A stretch of DNA of 23,111 nucleotides, taken from positions 1 to 23,111 of the forward strand of contig JANOSH010000053.1 in NCBI GenBank assembly GCA_031415695.1, given 5' to 3'. The stretch comes from JANOSH01 sp031415695. GTDB lineage: Bacteria; Actinomycetota; Acidimicrobiia; Acidimicrobiales; Ilumatobacteraceae. Below the pieces are notes generated by a model that was not told the origin of the DNA, searched no databases, and saw nothing but the letters and a program-made list of their open reading frames with translations. The position numbers were made by a program, and so were the translations under genes. This document shows positions 18,380 through 23,111 of the stretch, one piece after another (position 1 is the stretch's first letter; every line of letters starts with the position of its first letter).

Positions 18380-19117
18380 TTAGGCCGTCCAGCCCCCGTC
18401 GACAACAAACTCGCTCCCCGTGCAATAGCTGCTTTCCTGTGAAGCAAGAAATAGGACCATATTGCCAACCTCATTAGGGTGCGCCTCGCGACCTAGTGGA
18501 ATTCTTGTCCGGAGGTTCTCACGTATGCCGATTGAGTCGAATTCGCCCAACATTGCGGTGTCGATGATGCCTGGATGGACTGAATTGCAGCGCACGCCGT
18601 GCCGGGCGAGTTCCACAGCGGCCGCTTTTGTCATGCCTCGTACCGCCCATTTGCTCGTCGAATAGGCAAACGAGATACCCGAGCCTTGTAATCCAGCAAT
18701 TGACGAAATATTGACAATTGATCCGGACCCTTGGGCGATCATTGCAGCAGAAACGGACCGCATTCCTAAGAAAACGCCCACACAGTTGATGTCCATCATC
18801 ATTGTGAAGTCGCTCAGACTGGTGGTCGTCATAGGGGCGATCCGAAAGATCCCTGCATTGTTGACGAGTACATCAATTCGTTCCTCAACTCGTAACACGT
18901 CGGCCACGAGGGCGGCCCAACCGTCCTCGCTAGTGACGTCAAGATGTGCGTAGCGGGCCTGAGGCCCGATGGCCCCGGCTGTCTGTTCACCCTCGAGATC
19001 GAGCACGTCAGTAAGGATTACTCGCGCTCCCTCTCGTACGAACAGGGCTGCTTCGGCCGCCCCTTGACCCCGAGCTGCGCCCGTGATGATTGCTACCGAA
19101 CCGTCGAGTCGTCCCAT
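18380..19117 (-). CDS. Short-chain dehydrogenase/reductase (SDR) family oxidoreductase
   Basis: This 245-residue classical SDR would interconvert an alcohol and a ketone with NAD(P)(H). The nucleotide-binding motif TGAARGQG (12-19), NNAG (86-89), Asn111, Ser138/139 (NISSIAG) and the catalytic Tyr152-x3-Lys156 (AYSTSKWA) are all present. The C-terminus ends YCTGSEFVVDGGWTA, typical of FabG-like/3-alpha-HSD-like members. Asp37 after the second strand (ILTDVLD) favours NAD(H) over NADP(H). ATG start without a clear ribosome-binding site. The upstream LLM oxidoreductase on the same strand ends 68 bp away, so the two may be transcribed together. The substrate is unknown. Confidence 0.93.
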   Translation of the reverse strand: MGRLDGSVAIITGAARGQGAAEAALFVREGARVILTDVLDLEGEQTAGAIGPQARYAHLDVTSEDGWAALVADVLRVEERIDVLVNNAGIFRIAPMTTTSLSDFTMMMDINCVGVFLGMRSVSAAMIAQGSGSIVNISSIAGLQGSGISFAYSTSKWAVRGMTKAAAVELARHGVRCNSVHPGIIDTAMLGEFDSIGIRENLRTRIPLGREAHPNEVGNMVLFLASQESSYCTGSEFVVDGGWTA

Positions 19118-19185
19118 GCACCGAAGTGTGGCATGCCCCCGCAGCGCAGGCGGCGTCGAACCGCTTGATGGTCACGCCACGTGAC

Positions 19186-20115
19186 TTACGCGACGAGCGG
19201 AGCCACCTCGGCGGCGATTACACGAAGGTGATCGAGATCTTTCACGTCGAAGACCTGCAGATAGACTCGTTCAACGCCGATATCACGCCAACGTCGCAAT
19301 GTCTCAGCTACCTGACGAGGCAACCCAGCTGCCCCGTTGGCCCGAAGATCTTCGGGGTCACGGCCGATCTGTTTGGCCCGTCGGTGAAAGTCGACAACGG
19401 TGGCGCCACAACACACGACAAGTGCTGCGGAATACCGCATGCTGGCTGGGTCGCGACCGATTACTTCGCATGCGCGGCGAACGCGTGCTGCTTGGCTGGT
19501 AAACGTTGGAATATCGACGAACGGCATATTGAACTCGCTAGCGAACAACGCTGCGAGGCGAGGAGTTCGCTGGAGCCCCTTTCCACCAATGATGATGGGC
19601 AGAGGACGTTGCATTGGTTTGGGCAGCCCCGGTGACTTGGAGATCTGGTAATACCTGCCATCGAAGTTGAACTCATCGCCGGGCAAGGTGGCCCACATGC
19701 CGGTCAGAATCTGGAGCTGCTCTTTGAGCCGGTCGAACCGTTCACCCAGAACCGGAAAGGCGATGCCATTGCTTCGATGCTCGGCTTCATACCAGCCGGC
19801 ACCCAGCCCCAACTCGATACGCCCGCCGCTCATGTGGTCTACCTGCGCGACGCTTACAGCTAACGGCCCGGGAAACCGGAACGTGGCCGACGTGACCAAA
19901 GTTCCGAGCCGGATGCGGCTGGTTTCACGCGCCAACCCGCCCAGTGTCACCCACGCGTCGGTTGGCCCCGGCATGCCAGTGACATTCCCCACATGCAAGA
20001 AGTGATCGGACCGGAAGAACCCGTTGAAGTTAAGACGTTCGGCCTCCTGAGCGCACTCGAGCAGATCAAAGTATGTCGCACCCTGCTGGGGCTCGGTGAA
20101 TACGCGCAGTTCCAC
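19186..20115 (-). CDS. LLM-class (luciferase-like) F420/FMN-dependent oxidoreductase
   Basis: This 309-residue TIM-barrel protein of the bacterial luciferase-like family probably uses coenzyme F420 or FMN. Family landmarks are GFFRSDHFL near residue 35, TSRIRLGTLVTSATFRFPGPLAVSVAQVDHMSGGRIELGLGAGWYEAEH in the first third, FDRLKEQLQIL, and RPLPIIIGGKG before the C-terminal barrel strands. F420 is the likelier cofactor given the actinobacterial setting, but sequence alone does not prove it. A TTG at 20124 would add three residues. The GTG at 20115 is preferred because a TAGGTT hexamer ends seven bases before it, as in a leaderless gene. The SDR gene follows on the same strand. The substrate is unknown. 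Confidence 0.92.
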   Translation of the reverse strand: MELRVFTEPQQGATYFDLLECAQEAERLNFNGFFRSDHFLHVGNVTGMPGPTDAWVTLGGLARETSRIRLGTLVTSATFRFPGPLAVSVAQVDHMSGGRIELGLGAGWYEAEHRSNGIAFPVLGERFDRLKEQLQILTGMWATLPGDEFNFDGRYYQISKSPGLPKPMQRPLPIIIGGKGLQRTPRLAALFASEFNMPFVDIPTFTSQAARVRRACEVIGRDPASMRYSAALVVCCGATVVDFHRRAKQIGRDPEDLRANGAAGLPRQVAETLRRWRDIGVERVYLQVFDVKDLDHLRVIAAEVAPLVA

Positions 20116-20122
20116 GGTGCAC

Positions 20123-20128
20123 AACCTA
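20123..20128 (-). promoter_or_regulatory. Putative -10 element (TAGGTT) of the LLM oxidoreductase gene
   Basis: On the minus strand TAGGTT fits TANNNT and ends seven bases before the GTG at 20115, with no Shine-Dalgarno between. This supports a leaderless start at that GTG. No clear -35 element is visible. Confidence 0.4.
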
Positions 20129-20143
20129 GATCCCAGTGTGGCA

Positions 20144-20169
20144 AACCCGACATTTCTTGAGGCCGGGTT
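20144..20169 (-). terminator. Weak hairpin after the tRNA genes
   Basis: The minus strand can pair AACCCG with CGGGTT across a 14-nt loop, followed by T and no long U-tract. It lies between the tRNA-Phe 3' end and the LLM promoter region, where a terminator of the tRNA unit would be expected. The stem is short, so this is tentative. Confidence 0.3.
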
Positions 20170-20194
20170 GAGGGAAATGGCTGCATGCCAAATG

Positions 20195-20270
20195 TGGTGG
20201 TCGCGACCGGCGTCGATCCGGTGACCTTCCGCTTTTCAGGCGGACGCTCTGCCGACTGAGCTACGCGACC
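20195..20270 (-). tRNA. tRNA-Phe (GAA)
   Basis: The 76-nt gene folds as a cloverleaf on the minus strand: acceptor GGTCGCG/CGCGACC, D-arm GCTC/GAGC, anticodon stem TCCGC/GCGGA with loop CTGAAAA (anticodon GAA), and T-stem ACCGG/CCGGT. Discriminator A and an encoded CCA are present. The T-loop reads ATCGACG, so position 54 is A instead of the nearly universal T. It is last of three tRNAs transcribed right to left. Confidence 0.93.
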
Positions 20271-20319
20271 GAGAGTGACTCGGAATTCGGACTTATCTCG
20301 ATTTTTCGTGCCAATGTAG

Positions 20320-20393
20320 CGGTCCCGACGGGACTTGAACCCGCGGCCTCCGGCTTGACAGGCCGGCGTGCACTCCAACTGCACCACGGGACC
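20320..20393 (-). tRNA. tRNA-Asp (GTC)
   Basis: This 74-nt minus-strand cloverleaf has acceptor GGTCCCG/CGGGACC, anticodon stem CCGGC/GCCGG with loop CTGTCAA (anticodon GTC), T-arm GCGGG-TTCAAGT-CCCGT and discriminator G, as expected for Asp. The 3' CCA is not encoded. It is second of the three tRNAs. Confidence 0.96.
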
Positions 20394-20410
20394 TTATGTT
20401 ATGTACTTCG

Positions 20411-20483
20411 CACCCCCAACGGGATTCGAACCCGTGCCGCCACCTTGAAAGGGTGGTGTCCTAGGCCGCTAGACGATGGGGGC
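20411..20483 (-). tRNA. tRNA-Glu (TTC)
   Basis: This 73-nt minus-strand cloverleaf has acceptor GCCCCCA/TGGGGGT with a G1-U72 wobble, D-arm GTCT/AGGA, anticodon stem CCACC/GGTGG with loop CTTTCAA (anticodon TTC), T-arm ACGGG-TTCGAAT-CCCGT and discriminator G. CCA is not encoded. It is the first of the three tRNAs in transcription order. Confidence 0.96.
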
Positions 20484-20512
20484 CAGGTAACGATTCTCGC
20501 TGAGAGCAGGCA

Positions 20513-20518
20513 ACTCTA
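20513..20518 (-). promoter_or_regulatory. Possible -10 (TAGAGT) of the tRNA unit
   Basis: On the minus strand TAGAGT lies 29 bases before the tRNA-Glu 5' end, a fair place for a promoter of the three-tRNA unit. A TTGGCG hexamer sits 20 bp further upstream, longer than the usual 17-18 bp spacer, so the assignment is weak. Confidence 0.25.
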
Positions 20519-20595
20519 GCAGTGCCTGACCACTGTCGCGCCAACCGATTCACAGCAGGGTCCGAAAACGACATACCGTGACACGATGCAGCCTC

Positions 20596-20628
20596 CGGTG
20601 CGGATCGGGATTTGTACCGATTCCACCG
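20596..20628 (-). terminator. Hairpin after DUF2017
   Basis: The minus strand folds into an imperfect stem of CGGT, GG and ATCGG pairing with CCGAT, CC and ACCG, with small bulges and an ~8-nt loop. It begins about 20 nt after the DUF2017 stop. There is no U-tract, as is common for actinobacterial terminators. It could end the clpS-DUF2017 transcript before the tRNA genes. Confidence 0.35.
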
Positions 20629-20648
20629 CTCAACTCCCGCGTGAAGGT

Positions 20649-21128
20649 TCAATCCCCGATCTGCGCCGTGACAATGTCGTCGAGCAAACCTGACAGGTAG
20701 TCGTACAACAGGTGACCGTCGATGTCGGGATCGTCATTGTCGACGAGTCGTGAATCTTCCGACACGTCTAGCAGCGTACCGAGCACTAGTCGGACGCTGT
20801 TGATCGATTGCATCCACCCGGTCAGTTCGGCGTCGGTCAGTTCGGTCTGTTCAAGCGAAGCTTCAAGCGCCTCGAGTCCGGACAGTTTCGACTGCACGAG
20901 TTCGTCCCGCATGAACCTGTGGTATTCCGCGTCGGCTTCGGCATCGTTCAGGTATGCCGTTGGAAACAGTCGTCGTAACCGTGGATCGGCGGCATCGGCC
21001 CCAGTGAGAAGGTCTCGGAGTTGGGGGAGAAGGTGGCCGAGCGTCGCACGTTCGCCTTCGGCAAGCTGGATGGACCAGCGATTCGGGCCGAGCGCAGTAA
21101 CCCGGCGTTTTCGTCGAAAGATCCCCAC
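20649..21128 (-). CDS. DUF2017-family protein
   Basis: This 159-residue acidic, mostly helical protein matches the DUF2017 family, found in Actinobacteria next to clpS. Recognisable parts are a basic N-terminus (MGIFRRKRR), GERATLGHLLPQLRDLL, DPRLRRLFPTAYLNDAEADAEYHRFMRDEL and a C-terminal helical region with MQSINSVRLVLGTLLDVSED. There is no signal peptide or membrane segment. The GTG start directly abuts the clpS stop (TAAGTG), so it is translationally coupled to clpS and probably works with it, for example in N-degron recognition or ClpP-dependent proteolysis. That role is inferred only from gene order; no biochemical function is known to me. Confidence 0.88.
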   Translation of the reverse strand: MGIFRRKRRVTALGPNRWSIQLAEGERATLGHLLPQLRDLLTGADAADPRLRRLFPTAYLNDAEADAEYHRFMRDELVQSKLSGLEALEASLEQTELTDAELTGWMQSINSVRLVLGTLLDVSEDSRLVDNDDPDIDGHLLYDYLSGLLDDIVTAQIGD

Positions 21129-21419
21129 TTAATCGTCCTGCTGCAACGTGGCCCACAAGCCGTGCTCGTGTAACCGGAAAACGTCAAGTTCAGCCTTCTC
21201 GCGTGCACCCGACGACACCACGGCCCGGCCTTTGTTGTGTACGTCGAGCATGAGCGATTCGGCCTTTTCTTTCGAATATCCGAAGAGTTTCTGGAAAACA
21301 AAGCTCACGTAGCTCATCAGATTGATCGGATCGTTCCAAACGAGCACGACCCACGGACGGTCCGGCCGTATGTCGACATCGGATTCGATGATCCGTTCAG
21401 TGGTCGGCGCGGTTGCCAT
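21129..21419 (-). CDS. clpS: ATP-dependent Clp protease adaptor ClpS
   Basis: ClpS delivers proteins with destabilising N-terminal residues to ClpAP/ClpCP. The ~96-residue protein shows the family core: VVLVWNDPINLMSYVSFVFQ, which carries the Asn-Asp of the N-degron pocket, then LFGYSKEKAESLMLDVHNKG with the conserved His, and KAELDVFRLHEHGLWATLQQD at the C-terminus. I prefer the ATG at 21419 (MATAPTTERI). An ATG at 21437 would add six residues, and neither has a good Shine-Dalgarno. The next gene, DUF2017, begins at the base after the stop codon. ctaB is divergent, 75 bp away. Confidence 0.95.
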   Translation of the reverse strand: MATAPTTERIIESDVDIRPDRPWVVLVWNDPINLMSYVSFVFQKLFGYSKEKAESLMLDVHNKGRAVVSSGAREKAELDVFRLHEHGLWATLQQDD

Positions 21420-21478
21420 TCCATGATTGTGCCGCATGCCGCGGTCGTTTGCACTGGCCGTTGACGCCGCCAGCGTCC

Positions 21479-21484
21479 TAACCT
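21479..21484 (+). promoter_or_regulatory. Putative -10 element (TAACCT) of ctaB
   Basis: TAACCT fits TANNNT and ends ten bases before the ctaB ATG, with no Shine-Dalgarno between. The mRNA would have a leader of only a few bases or none. A TTGACG hexamer at 21461-21466 is too close to act as its -35. Confidence 0.3.
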
Positions 21485-21494
21485 GTCAATTGCC

Positions 21495-22454
21495 ATGTCT
21501 GTCGGCTCACGCCCCCTCGTCCCGTCTCGCCTAACGGCGGGCACTTCGACGTTGGGGCATTCCGACCGCGGCCGAGCGCCACGAACCAAAGTCGGGGCCT
21601 ACATCGCCCTCACCAAGCCCCGAATCATCGAACTCTTGCTGGTGACAACCACACCAACCCAGATCGTGGCGAAACGAGGTTGGCCCGGATGGTGGTTGGT
21701 GTTAGCCACCCTCGTTGGTGGAACGTTGGCTGCCGGCGGTGCCAATGCAGTCAACATGTACGTCGATCGCGATATCGACGCTGTCATGCCACGCACCCAA
21801 AACCGTCCGCTGGTAACGGGTGCGATGACACCGCGAGCGGCTCTGACGTTCGCCATCATCCTCGAGATTGTGGCGTTCGGGTTCTTGTGGGCCACGGTCA
21901 ACCTGCTGTCGGCTGTACTCGCACTCGGTGCAGCTCTGTTTTACATCTTCGTCTACACCCTATGGCTCAAGCGTACGAGTACCCGAAACATCGTGGTCGG
22001 CGGCGCGGCCGGAGCCGTGCCGGTGCTCATTGGATGGTCATCGGTCACGAACTCGTTGGGCCTCGCACCCGTCGTACTGTTTGTCGCCATGTTCTTATGG
22101 ACGCCGCCGCATTTTTGGGCGCTGGCCATCCGCTACGCCGACGATTACGCATCGGCTGACGTGCCCATGCTGCCCTCTGTCGAGGGAGCTACCGTCACGG
22201 CACGCCGAATGCTGGCGTACACGATTGCGCTATGGGTCACCACGCTCGTGTTCTGGCCGGTTGCTCACCTGGGTTGGATCTACGGCGTTGCCGCTCTTGT
22301 TCTCGGGCTGGGATTTGTGTGGGTCACTGCCGCCCTCGTCAAGGATCCGACTCCCGGCCGTTCGATGCGGGTATTTGGCCTCAGCATCACGTATGTGACG
22401 TTACTTTTCGCCGCAATGGCAATTGACGTCTGGCTCATCAGCTCAACGTCATAG
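21495..22454 (+). CDS. ctaB: Protoheme IX farnesyltransferase (heme O synthase)
   Basis: CtaB transfers a farnesyl group to heme b to make heme O, needed for heme-copper cytochrome oxidases. The 319-residue polytopic protein belongs to the UbiA superfamily. The polyprenyl-diphosphate/Mg motif NMYVDRDID gives Asn87-x3-Asp91-x3-Asp95. It is followed by RTQNRPLVTGAM, and the second conserved region reads YTLWLKRTSTRNIVVGGAAGAVP and TPPHFWALAIRY. About eight to nine membrane segments fit the family. The first ~30 residues are a polar extension before ALTKPRIIELLL. No cytochrome oxidase gene is in the window. Divergent from clpS; a low-complexity protein gene begins 65 bp downstream. Confidence 0.97.
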   Translation: MSVGSRPLVPSRLTAGTSTLGHSDRGRAPRTKVGAYIALTKPRIIELLLVTTTPTQIVAKRGWPGWWLVLATLVGGTLAAGGANAVNMYVDRDIDAVMPRTQNRPLVTGAMTPRAALTFAIILEIVAFGFLWATVNLLSAVLALGAALFYIFVYTLWLKRTSTRNIVVGGAAGAVPVLIGWSSVTNSLGLAPVVLFVAMFLWTPPHFWALAIRYADDYASADVPMLPSVEGATVTARRMLAYTIALWVTTLVFWPVAHLGWIYGVAALVLGLGFVWVTAALVKDPTPGRSMRVFGLSITYVTLLFAAMAIDVWLISSTS

Positions 22455-22506
22455 CAGCACCGCTGGCTACGACACAGGGTCAGAACCTTCATCCTGTGCA
22501 AGGCCA

Positions 22507-22512
22507 TACCCT
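22507..22512 (+). promoter_or_regulatory. Putative -10 element (TACCCT) before the low-complexity protein
   Basis: TACCCT, the same hexamer seen before the hemolysin III gene, ends seven bases before the GTG at 22520. No Shine-Dalgarno sequence precedes that GTG, so a leaderless transcript is plausible. No clear -35 is visible. Confidence 0.35.
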
Positions 22513-22519
22513 CAAGTCT

Positions 22520-23111
22520 GTGACGCAGATGCCGCCCATCAATGATCCGAGGTTCCCGGCCGGGTTCTACCCGGACGGCACACCCGTGCCTCCCCAGGGG
22601 TACTCCCAGCAGCCCGGCTACGACGCCTATGGTCAGCCCCCGGTAGCCCCACCGCAGCAGCAGTTTGACGCGTATGGTCAGCCGGTCGCGCCGTACGGTC
22701 AGCCGCAGTACTCCCAGCAATATGTGCCCGTGCCGCCGCCTCCGGTGATGCCATATGGTCAGCAGCCGCAAGGTTATGACGCGTATGGTCAGCCGCAGCA
22801 GCACCCGCAGCCGATGATGCCGTATGGTCATCAACCGGTTCCGCAGCCGCAGGGTTACGACGCGTATGGTCAGCCGGTCGCGTCTTACGGTCAGCCACGG
22901 CCGCCGATGATGCCGTACGGTCAGCAGCCGCAGCCGCAGCAGGGTTATGACCCCTACCAGCCCCAGCCACAGCCCCAGCAGGGTTATGACGCCTATGGTC
23001 AGCAGCCGCAGCCGCAGCAGGGTTATGACGCCTATGGTCATCAGCCGCAGCCCCAGCAGGTTTATGACGCCTATGTAAAGCAGCCCCAGCCCCAGAAGCT
23101 TAATGAAGCCT
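22520..23111 (+). CDS. Pro/Gln/Tyr/Gly-rich low-complexity protein, 3' end off the window
   Basis: The frame opens at GTG 22520 (or ATG 22529) and stays open to the edge, giving at least 197 residues. After MPPINDPRFPAGFYPDGTPVPPQGY, the rest is repeats of GYDAYGQ, PYGQ and PQPQQ; the (Y/F)DAY core or a variant occurs eight times. There is no signal peptide, membrane segment or enzyme motif in the visible part. In actinobacteria such N-terminal regions often precede membrane domains, so this may be only the disordered leader of a larger protein. Tyr/Gln/Gly-rich segments of this kind are prion-like and can favour self-association; that is inference. From 23061 the repeat decays base by base without frame loss, possibly a sequencing artefact. 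ctaB lies 65 bp upstream. Confidence 0.72.
   Translation, partial: MTQMPPINDPRFPAGFYPDGTPVPPQGYSQQPGYDAYGQPPVAPPQQQFDAYGQPVAPYGQPQYSQQYVPVPPPPVMPYGQQPQGYDAYGQPQQHPQPMMPYGHQPVPQPQGYDAYGQPVASYGQPRPPMMPYGQQPQPQQGYDPYQPQPQPQQGYDAYGQQPQPQQGYDAYGHQPQPQQVYDAYVKQPQPQKLNEA
22943..23111 (+). repeat. 39-nt tandem repeat inside the low-complexity gene
   Basis: Units begin at 22943, 22982, 23021 and 23060, with a partial one at 23099, exactly 39 nt apart. Each encodes a 13-residue unit of the type GYDAYGQQPQPQQ. The first unit is a variant (GYDPY), the next two are nearly identical, and the last one and a half carry nine substitutions but no indels. Confidence 0.9.

Noticed and set aside
20461..20652. 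63-residue minus-strand frame
   Set aside because: It overlaps the tRNA-Glu gene and the DUF2017 hairpin and has no coding features.
22473..22498. Inverted repeat CACAGG...CCTGTG between ctaB and the low-complexity gene
   Set aside because: Only six base pairs with a 14-nt loop and no U-tract; too weak to call a terminator or operator.
22280..23041. Minus-strand 253-residue frame rich in Leu/Arg/Ile at the right end
   Set aside because: It is the antisense reading of the PQ/GY repeat gene and ctaB; its apparent repeats simply mirror the plus-strand repeat.
22943..23111. CRISPR array
   Set aside because: The repeats are contiguous, coding, in frame and without unique spacers; no cas gene is present.

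Overview
The window looks like chromosomal DNA of a high-GC actinobacterium, most likely class Acidimicrobiia (the Ilumatobacter / Microthrix / freshwater acIV neighbourhood). This placement rests on the DUF2017-clpS pair, an F420-type LLM oxidoreductase, a TopA with lysine-rich tail and glycine-rich C-terminal repeats, GTG/TTG starts, and a candidate HspR (HAIR) site before clpB. It is an inference from gene content, not from a marker phylogeny. Both edges lie in repetitive DNA and the last ~50 bases look corrupted, so the window may be a whole draft or metagenomic contig.

Left part (1-7640), minus strand, transcribed right to left: an endonuclease/exonuclease/phosphatase-fold membrane protein, DNA topoisomerase I (topA), and a large secreted copper-radical (galactose/glyoxal) oxidase. 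The oxidase carries a jacalin-like lectin domain and five Ig-like modules. Beyond its stop codon (1-270) are short tandem iterons that resemble the end of an insertion sequence.

Middle part (7641-13921): clpB (plus strand, HAIR-like operator in the divergent 99-bp promoter region) converges with a fused alpha/beta 2-oxo acid dehydrogenase E1 gene, the two 3' ends overlapping by 19 bp. Next comes an isocitrate lyase/PEP mutase-family gene whose C-terminus appears frameshifted. A 523-bp stretch without an intact gene follows, holding fragments of decayed reading frames.

Right-middle (13922-17858), plus strand: hemolysin III-family membrane protein and histidine phosphatase (ATGA overlap), then purA and purB (ATGA overlap), the latter two giving the IMP-to-AMP branch of purine synthesis. 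Minus-strand genes follow (17872-20124): a 137-residue basic protein of unknown function, an SDR oxidoreductase and an LLM-class flavin/F420 oxidoreductase.

Right part (20195-23111): three minus-strand tRNA genes (Glu-TTC, Asp-GTC, Phe-GAA in transcription order), DUF2017 and clpS (N-degron adaptor, stop and start codons abutting), then divergent ctaB (protoheme IX farnesyltransferase) on the plus strand. The window ends inside a Pro/Gln/Tyr/Gly-rich low-complexity protein with 39-nt tandem repeats.

Several genes have a TANNNT hexamer only 6-10 nt before the start codon and no Shine-Dalgarno sequence, which suggests frequent leaderless transcription. ClpB, ClpS and DUF2017 make protein quality control the most coherent theme. 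The most unusual single gene is the lectin-bearing copper-radical oxidase.
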